From contig NZ_LT606948.1 in assembly GCF_900095185.1 (NCBI RefSeq), positions 248,001 to 312,000 of the forward strand: a stretch of DNA of 64,000 nt, read 5' to 3'. Source of the DNA: Polynucleobacter necessarius (lineage in GTDB: Bacteria > Pseudomonadota > Gammaproteobacteria > Burkholderiales > Burkholderiaceae). Shown here piece by piece: positions 38,377 to 48,636 of the stretch. Position numbers and translations under genes: made by a program. Positions within the stretch are counted from its first letter, which is position 1; each line of letters opens with the position of its first letter. The notes beneath the pieces were generated by a model. That model made no database searches, had not been told where the DNA came from, and saw nothing but the letters and a program-made list of their open reading frames with translations.

Positions 38377-38612
38377 TTATTAGCACTTACTCACATTACT
38401 GTTGTTGATATCGACTGATTAAGCACAGCCCCCCCCCGGAACTCACTTACCCACTTACCTCAAATTTCATCAAAATAAAGCGCAAGTGGCTGAATTAAAG
38501 CGGTTTTTTCTTGGGAAGAGAGGATTATAGTCGATTGCGACTTTTTTACCCCTACTTCCCCAAAAAATATGAGGCCCTTTTAGGGGATGTCTAGGGGTAT
38601 TTGAAGAAATTC

Positions 38613-40577
38613 TTAAGTGAATTTCAGCTTTTCGCCTAATTCTCGATAACGGGCCCGATCTTGATCGGAAGCAGTACTTGCCGCGATCTTTTGGGCAATT
38701 GCAGTCATTTCTTGCTTGAGATGGGTTAATTCCAGTTTTTTGAATGCCCCCTCTAGATCGGCGATGGCTCCATCAAGCTCCAAATTAGACCCCATCACGC
38801 GATTGCTTAGGACCTCATACAACGTTGCAAACTCACTGCGAGAAAGTTGTTCTTGAAACATAGCAAATGTACCTGCACCTACCATGGCAGGCTTATTAAC
38901 ATCACCTGGAATCAACTCAACTAAATCACATTGCAATAAAAGATCCTGCATCAAGGCATGTGCTTTAGCAGACCTCTGCTCTGCTGCCTTTAATGCTAGC
39001 GCACGTCTATACGTATCTAATGCTTTTCCCAAGTGCGGAAACTGAATCATCACTCGCAACATCTGCTCGGCTAGATCCGTTGGCGCTTTCGGTGGCTCAA
39101 TATTTTGTGTAGCAACTCGCTTTGCAGATCCTTTAGATGCTTGCCAAGGAGCACCTTGGCTATTGTTGTTGAAATTACTGTGTCCATTCTGAATCGCAGC
39201 TCCACCTTGAACTCTTGCTTGCATAGGCTGATACAGTGTTTGTCGAACTGGCGCTGGCGCAACTGTTAAACCGCAAAATGCTTCGAGCTCTGCCGGTGTA
39301 GAGTTGGTGCGGATGGCTAACTCACGTAAGATTTGCGTTCGCAGCGCAATTGGTGGCATTGAGAGCAAGAGTGGCTTAGCGGCATGATGTGTGTGGGCAC
39401 GGCCTTCAGGGGTTGTAAGCTCATGTCCTTCGCTGGCAACTTTAAAGAAAAAACTGGAGATAGACATTGCCTCTTTCATGACTTTCTCAAATGCTGCCGC
39501 TCCATAGGCGCGCACATAACTATCAGGATCATGCTCCGTCGGCAAAAATAAGAATCGAATTTCTTTATCGTCTGACATTAATGGCAAACATGCCTCTAGC
39601 GCACGCTGTGCTGCTCTTTGGCCAGCAGTGTCGCCATCAAATGAAAAGACTATCTTGTCTGTTTGGCGCAAGAGCATGCCCACATGGTTTGCAGTACAGG
39701 CTGCCCCCAATGTAGCTACGGCATTCGGAAATCCTAATTGCGCTAAAGCAACAACATCCATATAACCTTCACACACAAGAACATATTCTTGTGTGTGAAT
39801 TGCTTGTCTTGCTTCAAATAATCCGTAAAGCGTATTTCCTTTGGAAAACAACGGTGTCTCTGGAGAATTTAAATACTTCGGCCCGCCTTGATCGAGAATG
39901 CGACCTCCAAAACCAATCTTTTGCCCTTTGGGATTGCGAATCGGAAACATAATCCGATCACGAAAACGATCGTAGCGTTTTACGGGCTGACTACCCTCCG
40001 TTTGCTCACCTTGGATAATTAAGCCACCCTCAAGCAAGGTCTTAGCCACTTCATCATTTGAGTAAGTGCCGAAGACTGCTTCTAAGCCTTGCCAACCATC
40101 AGGTGCATAACCAAGTGCATAGCGTTTGGCAATCTCACCTGTAAGACCGCGGCCCTTCAAATACTCTACAGCTCTAGTATTTCCTTTGAGTTGCTGGCGA
40201 TACCAATCTGCCGCAGAACTCATTACTTCACTTAAGGCCATCGCTTGCTGTTGTCTTGCTACGTCATTCGCTGTTCGCTCCTCGCGAGGAACATCTAATC
40301 CTACTGAGCGTGCCAGATCTTCAATCGCATCCACATAACCTAGACCAGAATATTCCATTAGGAAGCTAATAGCAGATCCATGCGCACCACAACCGAAGCA
40401 ATGATAGAACTGCTTAGTGGGAGATACCGAAAATGAAGGAGACTTCTCAGAATGAAACGGGCACAAACCTTGATAGTTCGCGCCCGCTTTTTTCAACTTG
40501 ACATGTTGCCCAACTACATCAACGATGTCCACCCGATTCAAGAGATCGACAATAAAGGATTGTGGGATGAGCGCCAT
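38613..40577 (-). CDS. dnaG: DNA primase DnaG
   Basis: 654 residues, normal. The zinc-binding domain has CPFHSEKSPSFSVSPTKQ then HCFGCG near 40-65. Toprim motifs: VLVCEGYMDVVALAQLG near 265 and SFDGDTAGQRAAQRA near 310. A Q/N-rich linker precedes the C-terminal DnaB-interacting domain. Frame intact. Starts 24 bases after yqeY. It makes RNA primers at the replication fork. Confidence 0.97.
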   Translation of the reverse strand: MALIPQSFIVDLLNRVDIVDVVGQHVKLKKAGANYQGLCPFHSEKSPSFSVSPTKQFYHCFGCGAHGSAISFLMEYSGLGYVDAIEDLARSVGLDVPREERTANDVARQQQAMALSEVMSSAADWYRQQLKGNTRAVEYLKGRGLTGEIAKRYALGYAPDGWQGLEAVFGTYSNDEVAKTLLEGGLIIQGEQTEGSQPVKRYDRFRDRIMFPIRNPKGQKIGFGGRILDQGGPKYLNSPETPLFSKGNTLYGLFEARQAIHTQEYVLVCEGYMDVVALAQLGFPNAVATLGAACTANHVGMLLRQTDKIVFSFDGDTAGQRAAQRALEACLPLMSDDKEIRFLFLPTEHDPDSYVRAYGAAAFEKVMKEAMSISSFFFKVASEGHELTTPEGRAHTHHAAKPLLLSMPPIALRTQILRELAIRTNSTPAELEAFCGLTVAPAPVRQTLYQPMQARVQGGAAIQNGHSNFNNNSQGAPWQASKGSAKRVATQNIEPPKAPTDLAEQMLRVMIQFPHLGKALDTYRRALALKAAEQRSAKAHALMQDLLLQCDLVELIPGDVNKPAMVGAGTFAMFQEQLSRSEFATLYEVLSNRVMGSNLELDGAIADLEGAFKKLELTHLKQEMTAIAQKIAASTASDQDRARYRELGEKLKFT

Positions 40578-40601
40578 ATGCTCAGTATGTAAGGATGTTT
40601 C

Positions 40602-41048
40602 TTACTTTGCTAGCGCGGCTTTTACCAAGCCAGATACCGTACCCATATCTGCTTTGCCAGCCAATTGGCCTTTAAGAACGCCGATCACCTTGCCCAGATC
40701 CTGGGGTCCAGAAGCTCCCGTGGAGGAAACAGCAGCAGCCACTGCCGCTTCAACTTCAGCATCAGATAACTGTGCAGGCAAGTAGGTTTGCAAAATAGTC
40801 ATTTCGGCACCTTCGATCGCCACCAAGTCATCACGACCCGCTTTTTCAAACTGAGAGATCGAGTCTTTGCGTTGCTTAACCATTTTTTCAACAGTAGCAA
40901 TCACTCCTGCATCATCCACCACAATCCGCTCATCGACTTCACGCTGCTTTATCGCTGCCAACAAAAGCCGAGTTATGCCCAAACGTCCCGTTTCTTTTGC
41001 TCGCATAGCACTTTTCATATCTTCAGTGATTTGATCTTTGAGGCGCAT
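40602..41048 (-). CDS. yqeY: GatB/YqeY domain protein
   Basis: 148 residues, standard for YqeY. MRLKDQITEDMKSAMRAKET at the start, a C-terminal GatB-like tRNA-binding tail (GKVIGVLKGQLAGKADMGTV). Position between rpsU and dnaG is the classic macromolecular synthesis operon of many betaproteobacteria. The exact function is not settled; it may assist tRNA-related quality control. Confidence 0.92.
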   Translation of the reverse strand: MRLKDQITEDMKSAMRAKETGRLGITRLLLAAIKQREVDERIVVDDAGVIATVEKMVKQRKDSISQFEKAGRDDLVAIEGAEMTILQTYLPAQLSDAEVEAAVAAAVSSTGASGPQDLGKVIGVLKGQLAGKADMGTVSGLVKAALAK

Positions 41049-41089
41049 CGCTATATTCCTGATATTAAATTCAATGTTGAATGGCGATT

Positions 41090-41130
41090 AAAAAGCAAAA
41101 ACCCGCTGCGTTTCACCGTCAACGGGTTTC
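41090..41130 (-). terminator. intrinsic terminator between rpsU and yqeY
   Basis: Minus-strand stem AAACCCG/CGGGTTT with a 17-nt loop and a TTTTTGCTTTTT tail. It would give partial termination after rpsU, as known for this operon in other bacteria, where rpsU is needed in excess. Confidence 0.75.
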
Positions 41131-41164
41131 AAAGCTTCTCGGTGAAGAGAGCTTGTAAATTCTA

Positions 41165-41377
41165 TTAGTAAAGCTTCTTAGGCAACATTTGGCTGCGAAT
41201 ACGCTTGTAATGGCGCTTGGCAGCGGCAGCCTTCTTGCGCTTACGCTCAGCAGTTGGCTTCTCGTAGAACTCGCGTGCACGCCAGTCTGTCAAAAGGCCA
41301 TTCTTTTCAATGGTGCGCTTGAAACGGCGTAATGCCACTTCAAATGGTTCATTTTCGCGGAGGCGGACTGTAGTCAT
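41165..41377 (-). CDS. rpsU: ribosomal protein bS21
   Basis: 70 residues, very basic, [40 protein letters not shown]. Exactly the family length. Small-subunit protein involved in mRNA binding at initiation. First gene of the operon; divergent from tsaD across a 77-bp promoter region. Confidence 0.97.
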   Translation of the reverse strand: MTTVRLRENEPFEVALRRFKRTIEKNGLLTDWRAREFYEKPTAERKRKKAAAAKRHYKRIRSQMLPKKLY

Positions 41378-41454
41378 ACTTATTTAACTCGTATATGCTC
41401 GATAGATATCGAAAAATTAACTTAATTGCGATTCTAGCACGACCAAACCAAAAA

Positions 41455-42528
41455 ATGATTGTTTTAGGAATAGAAACTTCTTGCGATGAAACTGGGGTGG
41501 CTTTATACAACACCAGGCCTTGGGAAGATGGTAAACCAGCCTTCGAGGGCATATTGGGACAGGGTTTGCACTCTCAAATTGCTATGCATCGGGACTATGG
41601 GGGCGTAGTCCCTGAATTAGCCTCGCGCGACCATATTCGTCGTGTCTTACCCCTTTTAGGGCAATCTTTAGACCAATCCGGCCTTAAATTAAGCGATATT
41701 GATGCCGTAGCCTTCACTCAGGGACCCGGATTGGCTGGAGCCCTCTTAGTGGGCAGTGCGTTTGCAAAATCCCTCGCCCAAGGCCTCAATTTGCCCTCAA
41801 TGGGGGTGCATCACCTCGAGGGACACCTTCTTTCTCCGCTTTTGGGTCAAACAGTCCCTCAATTCCCATTTATCGCTTTATTGGTTTCTGGGGGTCACAC
41901 TCAGCTTATGAAGGTTTCTGGAATTGGCCAATATGAACTGCTGGGTGAAACTTTGGATGATGCTGCGGGTGAGGCTTTTGATAAGACCGCTAAACTATTA
42001 GGCTTAGACTACCCTGGCGGTGCAGCGATTTCGAAATTGGCGGAACAAGGTCGTCTCGGAATGCTTGATCTACCTAAACCTATGTTGCATTCAGGCGATT
42101 TGGATTTTTCTTTCTCAGGCTTAAAGACTGCCGTTCTCAATCAAACCAAAAAGTTTGCAAAACAAAATATTGCTGACGTAAACATCGTCGCGCAATTTCA
42201 TGCGGACCTTGCGAGAAGTTTTGTTGGTGCCATTGTGGCAGTACTCGTCAGCAAATCAGAGAAAGCACTAAAGCAAACAGGCTGCAAACATTTAGTGCTT
42301 GCAGGTGGCGTGGGTGCCAATGTACAACTTCGTACTGCACTCAATGACAAAGCAAAGAAAAATCATTTTGAAGTACATTACCCACCACTAGAACTTTGCA
42401 CTGATAATGGTATGATGATCGCATTTGCCGGAGCGCTACGTTTGCTAAGTGAAGGTCATGGCGCCACAAAATCAGGTGCGTTTAATGTCAAACCTCGTTG
42501 GCATTTGGAAACCAATAACCTGAAGTAA
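41455..42528 (+). CDS. tsaD: tRNA N6-threonylcarbamoyladenosine synthase TsaD
   Basis: Transfers the threonylcarbamoyl group to A37 of ANN-decoding tRNAs. The homologous start [20 protein letters not shown] is at 41455 (357 residues). The longer frame from 41395 adds 20 residues with no homology. Metal site HHLEGH near 111, GGxxLxDxxDDAxGEAFDK-type block [18 protein letters not shown], and [14 protein letters not shown] near the C-terminus. Intact. Confidence 0.95.
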   Translation: MIVLGIETSCDETGVALYNTRPWEDGKPAFEGILGQGLHSQIAMHRDYGGVVPELASRDHIRRVLPLLGQSLDQSGLKLSDIDAVAFTQGPGLAGALLVGSAFAKSLAQGLNLPSMGVHHLEGHLLSPLLGQTVPQFPFIALLVSGGHTQLMKVSGIGQYELLGETLDDAAGEAFDKTAKLLGLDYPGGAAISKLAEQGRLGMLDLPKPMLHSGDLDFSFSGLKTAVLNQTKKFAKQNIADVNIVAQFHADLARSFVGAIVAVLVSKSEKALKQTGCKHLVLAGGVGANVQLRTALNDKAKKNHFEVHYPPLELCTDNGMMIAFAGALRLLSEGHGATKSGAFNVKPRWHLETNNLK

Positions 42529-42548
42529 TTTAGGACTTGCTTGCCTAA

Positions 42549-43378
42549 TTATTTAGTGAGACTAATACGGGCAAAGGCGCTGTGATTGTGAATAGATTCG
42601 AAATTCTCGACCTCGACTACGAATGCGAGAATCCGCTCATCCGTCTTGAGACGCCCAGCCACATCACGAACTAAGTCTTCAACAAACTTCGGATTACTGT
42701 AAGAGCGTTCAGTGACCCACTTCTCATCGGGACGCTTGAGCAACCCCCAAAGTTCACTAGAGGCTTCGCTTTCGGCTGCCTCAACCAAATCTTCCACAGT
42801 CATCTGTGTATTGGCATCCAACACTACAGACATCGTTACATGTGAGCGCTGATTATGAGCACCAAAATCAGAAATCTCTTTAGAGCAAGGGCACAAACTC
42901 ATTACAGGAACTTGGGCACGCAAACCTAATTCAACCTCGGATTTGCCGTTGCTATTTTGCTTTGCAGTTGCCATCCAAGTCACTTCGTAATCCATTAGGC
43001 TTTCTACACCCGACACTGGCGCTGCTTTTTTAACAAAGTGAGTATAGGTAAATTGCACATGACCTTCTTTAGCATCAAGCAATGGCAGCATTTCATGCGC
43101 CATCGCTACAACCGAAGTGCTATCCACGGCGATATCTTGTTTTTGTAATAAGGCCATGAAACGGGACATGTGTGTACCTTTTACATGCGCAGGCAAAGCG
43201 ACATCCATCTCGAAAAGTCCTACGGATGGAAAGTTATCCGTCTCCCATCCGAATAGTCAGTGGATGGCGTACGCCACGGATACCAACCTGCTCAATTGGT
43301 AAAGCACGCTCATCCCGAGTGGATTGCACATCGGGCATAGCGCTTAGTTTGAAAAAGGCGGGGTTCATGTCATTCGTA
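42549..43378 (-). pseudogene. folE2: GTP cyclohydrolase FolE2 with 5' frameshift
   Basis: Type IB GTP cyclohydrolase, first step of folate synthesis. ATG 43378 opens [20 protein letters not shown] and [17 protein letters not shown], then a TAA and a loss of about 8 bases break the frame near 43235. From PSVGLFEMDVALPAHVKGTH on the frame is clean to the stop, 219 codons from MDVALP, with the metal cysteine in SLCPCSKEIS and GAHNQRSHV. An internal start at 43208 (AGGA 8 bases upstream) could give a protein missing about 50 residues. Likely inactive or impaired, though folB here is intact. Confidence 0.75.
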
Positions 43379-43402
43379 GCTCTATTTTCAGGCAAAACCG
43401 GC

Positions 43403-45304
43403 TTATTTACCCAAAACTACTGATTTCGTGCTTAATACACTCGGAAAACGCTGTTTGATAGAGTTTGCGATACCTTCTACAGCCAAGCCACACTTGGTCA
43501 TTAGCAAGTTGTAATCGCCGTGTTCAATGAACTGGTCAGGTAAACCTAATTGCAAGAGGGGTTTAGCGACACTTAACTTTGCGAGCGCCTCCAAACAAGC
43601 GCTACCTGCACCACCAGCAATTGCACCATCCTCTATCGTCACCAAATAATCATGATCTGCTGCCAAAGATTCAATCAAATCGATATCGAGCGGCTTAACA
43701 AAACGCATATTTGCTACTGTTGCATCAATTCCTTCGGCAACCTCTAAGGCAGGATAAAGCAATGTGCCAAAGGCCAAAATGGCTACACGTTGACCAGCAG
43801 GTGCGGTTGATTTTCGACGAATCTCGCCTTTGCCCATTGGTAAAGTGCGTAACTCTTTAGAAGGAATAATGCCAACTCCTGAGCCGCGAGGGTAGCGCAC
43901 TACAGTTGGATGCGGCTGATGAAAAGCAGTCGTTAATAAATCGCGACATTCAGCTTCATCCGCGGGCGTCATCACCAACATATTCGGAATGCAACGCAAG
44001 TAAGGAATGTCATATGCGCCTGCATGAGTAGCACCATCTGCCCCAACCAGTCCAGCACGATCTAACGCAAATAACACTGGCAAATCTTGTAAAGCCACAT
44101 CATGAATTAATTGATCGTATCCACGCTGTAAGAAGGTGGAATAAATTGCTACAACAGGCTTCATACTCTCACAAGCCATGCCCGCCGCAAAAGTGACCGC
44201 ATGCTGCTCAGCAATACCGACGTCGTAATAACGTTTTGGAAAGTGCTTTTCAAATTCGACTAAACCAGAACCTTCACGCATCGCAGGAGTAATGCCAATT
44301 AATAAAGGGTCGACGTGAGCCATATCACATAGCCACTCACTAAACACGTGAGTAAAAGTCTTCTTACTCGCTACCGCTTTTTTGACACCCTCTTCAGGAT
44401 TAAATTTACTTGGGCCGTGATAGAGGACGGGATCAGCTTCGGCTAACTCATATCCCTGACCTTTTGTAGTTACTACGTGCAAAAACTGGGGGCCGCGGCC
44501 TTCTAAAACTAAGCGACGCACATTCTGTAGCATCGGCACAAGTGCATCAAGATCGTGGCCATCAATTGGCCCAAAATAATTAAAACCAAACTCTTGGAAG
44601 ATGGTCGATGGTGAGACCATTCCTTTGGCATGATCTTCAAGACGTTTTGCGAATTCACGCAGTGGCGGGGCAATGGAAAGAACGCTATCAATACCCTTTT
44701 TGGTCGCAGAGTAAATGTTGCCACTCAGCAATCGTGCAAGGTGTCGATTCAGCGCACCTACTGCCGGTGAAATCGACATATCGTTGTCATTCAAAATGAC
44801 CACTAAAGGGATATCGTCATATACGCCTGCATTATTCATAGCCTCAAAAGCCATACCACCAGTCATCGCGCTATCACCAATCACAGCAACAGCTACATGT
44901 CGCTCACCTTTGGTCTGAAAGGCGCGCGCCATACCCATTGCCGCAGAAATACTTGTAGAGGAATGTCCGGTTCCAAAAGCATCAAATTCACTCTCAGTTC
45001 GATGCGGAAAGCCTGAAAGGCCTTGATACTGCCGCAAAGTGTTCATACGCTCTTTGCGGCCAGTCAATATTTTGTGCGGGTAACTTTGATGCCCCACATC
45101 CCAAACGATACGATCTGCCGGGGTATCAAAAACGTAATGCAAGGCTATAGATAGCTCTACCGTACCTAGGTTGGATGAGAGATGCCCTCCGGTTTTGGAT
45201 ACAGAATCCACAATGAACTCACGAAGCTCATCAGCTAGCACTGGTAACTCTTCACGCGAGAGTTTTTTAAGGTCATCAGGGGAGCGAATGGAATCTAAAG
45301 TCAT
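43403..45304 (-). CDS. dxs: 1-deoxy-D-xylulose-5-phosphate synthase
   Basis: First enzyme of the MEP isoprenoid pathway; condenses pyruvate and glyceraldehyde-3-phosphate with thiamine diphosphate. 633 residues, full length. Thiamine motif [20 protein letters not shown] near 143 followed by [25 protein letters not shown] near 245, and [15 protein letters not shown] near 364. Intact. It follows ispA by 33 bases and precedes folE2. Confidence 0.96.
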   Translation of the reverse strand: MTLDSIRSPDDLKKLSREELPVLADELREFIVDSVSKTGGHLSSNLGTVELSIALHYVFDTPADRIVWDVGHQSYPHKILTGRKERMNTLRQYQGLSGFPHRTESEFDAFGTGHSSTSISAAMGMARAFQTKGERHVAVAVIGDSAMTGGMAFEAMNNAGVYDDIPLVVILNDNDMSISPAVGALNRHLARLLSGNIYSATKKGIDSVLSIAPPLREFAKRLEDHAKGMVSPSTIFQEFGFNYFGPIDGHDLDALVPMLQNVRRLVLEGRGPQFLHVVTTKGQGYELAEADPVLYHGPSKFNPEEGVKKAVASKKTFTHVFSEWLCDMAHVDPLLIGITPAMREGSGLVEFEKHFPKRYYDVGIAEQHAVTFAAGMACESMKPVVAIYSTFLQRGYDQLIHDVALQDLPVLFALDRAGLVGADGATHAGAYDIPYLRCIPNMLVMTPADEAECRDLLTTAFHQPHPTVVRYPRGSGVGIIPSKELRTLPMGKGEIRRKSTAPAGQRVAILAFGTLLYPALEVAEGIDATVANMRFVKPLDIDLIESLAADHDYLVTIEDGAIAGGAGSACLEALAKLSVAKPLLQLGLPDQFIEHGDYNLLMTKCGLAVEGIANSIKQRFPSVLSTKSVVLGK

Positions 45305-45337
45305 TGAATCTAAATATTCTGAACAAATGATTCTCTT

Positions 45338-46243
45338 TTATTTGCCACGATTAACAACTAAAAGAGCTAAATCTTTTAATGCCTGCGCCGATGATGCGCC
45401 AAAACTATCTAAACTAGCGATTGCCTCTTCCTGAAGCTCTTTTGCCTGTTGCTGTGCGTAGTCTAAACCCATCAGGGTTACATAGGTGGGCTTATTCGCG
45501 ACAGCGTCTTTGCCAGCTGTTTTTCCCAAGGTTTGACTATCAGTGGTCGCGTCCAAAACATCATCCACAATCTGAAAAGCCAATCCTAAGGATTTCGAAT
45601 AACTATCGAGGCAAGCCATCTGCGCTAAATTGAGTTGTGCTGCGATACCTCCTAATCCTACCGCGCATGACAATAAAGCACCGGTCTTCATTGCATGCAT
45701 TTGCTTTAAACCGGGAAGATCTAATTTCTTGCCAACACTCTCTAAATCGATTGCTTGCCCGCCAGCCATACCGCGAGAACCTGAGGCGGCCGCTAATAAT
45801 GTAATCATCTTTAAACGCACGTGCGCATCACAACTAGCATTAACTAGGATTTCAAAGGCGCGTGTTTGTAGGGCATCACCAACTAATAACGCAGTCGCCT
45901 CATCAAATGCTTTATGGACAGTTGGTCGACCACGACGCAAATCATCATCATCCATACACGGCAAGTCATCATGCACTAATGAGTAAGCATGTATACATTC
46001 AATGGCAACTGCCGCAGCATCTAATGACGCTGTTTTATCAGCCTCAGAAAAATTGCCAAGCTGTCCAGCTGCATAAACCAATAGCGGACGAATCCGCTTA
46101 CCACCACCTTGTGCTGCATACCGCATTGCCTCATGCAAGCGATGAGGAGTCATTTGTGCGGAATCGAGTAAACGATCTAACGCCAACTCAGTTCGCTCAG
46201 AGTGAGAAGTTATCCACTCCTGAACTTGAAAAACGGAGCTCAA
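45338..46243 (-). CDS. ispA: farnesyl diphosphate synthase (polyprenyl synthetase)
   Basis: Condenses IPP and DMAPP to C15. 301 residues. First Asp-rich motif SLVHDDLPCMDDDDLRRGRP, second QIVDDVLD near 235, plus GGGKRIRPLLVYAAG. The open frame starts with TTG at 46243 immediately after the xseB TAA, and homology (SSVFQVQEWITSHSE) supports it. Intact, coupled to xseB and dxs. Confidence 0.94.
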   Translation of the reverse strand: MSSVFQVQEWITSHSERTELALDRLLDSAQMTPHRLHEAMRYAAQGGGKRIRPLLVYAAGQLGNFSEADKTASLDAAAVAIECIHAYSLVHDDLPCMDDDDLRRGRPTVHKAFDEATALLVGDALQTRAFEILVNASCDAHVRLKMITLLAAASGSRGMAGGQAIDLESVGKKLDLPGLKQMHAMKTGALLSCAVGLGGIAAQLNLAQMACLDSYSKSLGLAFQIVDDVLDATTDSQTLGKTAGKDAVANKPTYVTLMGLDYAQQQAKELQEEAIASLDSFGASSAQALKDLALLVVNRGK

Positions 46244-46477
46244 TTAAGCCTCGAAAACTCGAACTTGTTGTTCAACTTGAGCCAACATTCCTTGGCAATG
46301 TTTTAACAAGGCGGCGCCGCGTTGATAGGCCAATAAAGTTTCCTCTAAAGAAAATTTTCCGGATTCCATATCGGAAATGAGCTTTTCAAGCTCCTTTACG
46401 GCTTGTTCATAGCGCAGTTTTGGGTCAATTTTGACCTCAAGACCGCACTGCTGAGTATCTGACCTCTTGGCTGGCAT
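46244..46477 (-). CDS. xseB: exodeoxyribonuclease VII small subunit
   Basis: 77 residues from the ATG at 46477 (MPAKRSDTQQ), the usual XseB length; the longer frame from 46570 has no homology upstream. Helical pattern YEQAVKELEKLISDMESGKF, SLEETLLAYQRGAALLKHCQ. Partner of XseA, which is not in the window. Its stop touches the ispA start. Confidence 0.92.
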   Translation of the reverse strand: MPAKRSDTQQCGLEVKIDPKLRYEQAVKELEKLISDMESGKFSLEETLLAYQRGAALLKHCQGMLAQVEQQVRVFEA

Positions 46478-46627
46478 AAGCTGTTTTCCTTGGTATCTCC
46501 CACATGGATTGCCATACATATTAAAGCGAGAAGCCATTTGGATGGGTATAATCCACCCCTTCCTTTCCAATATCGATCCGTCGATGGTTGGATTGGTTAT
46601 TGGCTGACGTTTTCGGGGGTGGGGAGA

Positions 46628-47734
46628 ATGACTAATCTGGCTACCGCGCAGAAGCTTGCGCCGTCCAATTTACAACTGCCGGTTTCGGCATATTTTGACG
46701 CTGATTTGTATCAGCGGGAAATTGAACTGCTATTTAAGCAAGGTCCTGGCTATGTCGGCCACGCACTCATGGTGCCCGAGATTGGCTCCTATCAAACTAT
46801 TAGCGCAGAAAACGAGGGTCGCATCCTTGTCCGCAACGGATCGGGAGTAGAGCTACTTTCAAATGTCTGTCGCCATCGTCAAGCCCTGATGCTAAATGGT
46901 CGCGGCAAAACAGAACATATTGTTTGCCCGTTACATCGCTGGACATATGACCTGAGCGGTCAATTATTAGGCGCTCCTCATTTTGAGGATAAGCCCTGCT
47001 TGAACCTTGGTAAGTCACCACTACAAAATTGGCAAGGATTGCTGTTCGAGGGCTCTCGTGATGTTCGCTCAGAGCTGGCTAAATTAGGTGTAGCAGATGA
47101 TCTCAAATTTGATGGCTATATGCTCGATCATATTGAGGTACATGATTGCAACTACAACTGGAAAACTTTCATCGAGGTGTATCTCGAAGACTACCACGTT
47201 GTTCCGTTTCATCCAGGTTTAGGAAAATTTGTTTCTTGCGAAGATCTCCACTGGGAATTTGGTGATTGGCATAGCGTACAGACCGTTGGCATCCACAGAG
47301 AACTTCAAAAGCCAGGCTCACCAACCTATCGCAATTGGCATGAAGCAGTATTACGTCAATTTGACGGCAAAGCTCCGCGCCACGGGGCTATTTGGCTGAC
47401 CTATTATCCAAATGTCATGGTGGAGTGGTACCCAGGCGTACTCTGCGTATCCACACTTCACCCAATGGGTCCAAATAGAACACGCAATATCATTGAGTTC
47501 TACTATCCAGCAGAGATCGCTTTATTTGAACGTGAATTCGTAGAGGCAGAGCGTGCAGCCTATATGGAAACCTGCATTGAGGATGATGAAATTGCCGAGC
47601 GTATGGATCAAGGGCGCGCAGCACTATTAGCCCGTGGCGTTAATGAGGTAGGCCCTTATCAAAGTCCAATGGAAGATGGTATGCAGCATTTCCATGAATG
47701 GTACCGACGCGTAATGAACTTTGCAGGTACATAA
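46628..47734 (+). CDS. Rieske-type aromatic ring-hydroxylating oxygenase, alpha subunit
   Basis: 368 residues from ATG 46628 with GGGGAG just upstream; the open frame upstream to 46490 lacks homology. Rieske cluster NVCRHRQAL then CPLHRWTY. The mononuclear iron site is LEDYHVVPFHPGL. It resembles the alpha subunits of Rieske dioxygenases and demethylases; substrate unknown. No obvious reductase gene adjacent. Frame intact in a mostly intact region, so it is probably functional. Confidence 0.85.
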   Translation: MTNLATAQKLAPSNLQLPVSAYFDADLYQREIELLFKQGPGYVGHALMVPEIGSYQTISAENEGRILVRNGSGVELLSNVCRHRQALMLNGRGKTEHIVCPLHRWTYDLSGQLLGAPHFEDKPCLNLGKSPLQNWQGLLFEGSRDVRSELAKLGVADDLKFDGYMLDHIEVHDCNYNWKTFIEVYLEDYHVVPFHPGLGKFVSCEDLHWEFGDWHSVQTVGIHRELQKPGSPTYRNWHEAVLRQFDGKAPRHGAIWLTYYPNVMVEWYPGVLCVSTLHPMGPNRTRNIIEFYYPAEIALFEREFVEAERAAYMETCIEDDEIAERMDQGRAALLARGVNEVGPYQSPMEDGMQHFHEWYRRVMNFAGT

Positions 47735-47789
47735 TCAGTAACAATTTAAGTAGTTAAAATTTTTCCTCACCACTTAATAGGAAGTAGAT

Positions 47790-48620
47790 ATGAGTCCTCT
47801 AATCACCGCAAACCAATTAGAAGAAATCATGAATAGTGGCGAAGAGGTTTTGCTCTGCGATTGCCGCTTTGATTTAGTTGATCCCTTGATCGGCAAAAAA
47901 TCTTATGAAGAAAGTCACCTCCCTGGCGCAATCTATGTCGATCTAGATAAAGATCTCTCCGGAAAAAAAAATGGCTCCAATGGGCGACATCCTCTTCCAA
48001 GTCCTGAGGCTTGGGCGCAAACTAAAAAGTGTCTTGGGATGAGCCCCAACACCTTAGTCGTTGCTTACGACAACCAAGACTCCGTCTACGCTAGCCGTTT
48101 GTGGTGGATGCTAAAAGCAACGGGCCATGCCAATGTGCGTGTTCTGGATGGTGGTCTTGATGCCTGGCATGGACCGATGGGAACAATTCCGAGGGTGCCT
48201 ACACCTTGCGCCCAGGCAATTGCTTCAATGCCATATGCAGGACTCGTTCTAGTCGATGAAGTTGTTGAAAACCTCAGCTCTCAAAAATGCAAAGTTTTGG
48301 ATGCCCGTACAGAAGATCGCTTTCATGGAAAAAATGAAACTTTAGATCCGGTTGGGGGACAGATTCCAGGCGCCACAAATCGCTTCTTTAAAAATAATCT
48401 GAGCGCGACTGCCTTTAAAACCCCCGAGCAGTTATTTAAAGAGTTTTCAGATGTCCTTGGGCTAATGAAAGCTTCTGAGATTATTCATCAATGTGGATCT
48501 GGAGTAACCGCTTGCCACAACATTCTAGCCATGGAGTTAGCGGGCTTTAAAGGCTCACGCCTTTATGCAGGCAGCTGGAGTGAATGGTGTGCAGATCCTA
48601 AAAGGCCGATTAAGCTCTAA
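47790..48620 (+). CDS. sseA: thiosulfate/3-mercaptopyruvate sulfurtransferase
   Basis: 276 residues with two rhodanese domains. CH2A-like ESHLPGAIYVDLDKDLSG and active-site loop HQCGSGVTACHNILAMELAG, the CGSGVTA form typical of mercaptopyruvate sulfurtransferases. Intact. Stands 56 bases after the oxygenase gene and is convergent with the ZIP transporter. Confidence 0.9.
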   Translation: MSPLITANQLEEIMNSGEEVLLCDCRFDLVDPLIGKKSYEESHLPGAIYVDLDKDLSGKKNGSNGRHPLPSPEAWAQTKKCLGMSPNTLVVAYDNQDSVYASRLWWMLKATGHANVRVLDGGLDAWHGPMGTIPRVPTPCAQAIASMPYAGLVLVDEVVENLSSQKCKVLDARTEDRFHGKNETLDPVGGQIPGATNRFFKNNLSATAFKTPEQLFKEFSDVLGLMKASEIIHQCGSGVTACHNILAMELAGFKGSRLYAGSWSEWCADPKRPIKL

Positions 48621-48636
48621 GACTCCTTAATCCGTC

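Noticed and set aside
38131..38383. Plus-strand ORFs opposite the rpoD N-terminus
   Set aside because: Shadow frames of the Lys/Ala-rich RpoD extension.
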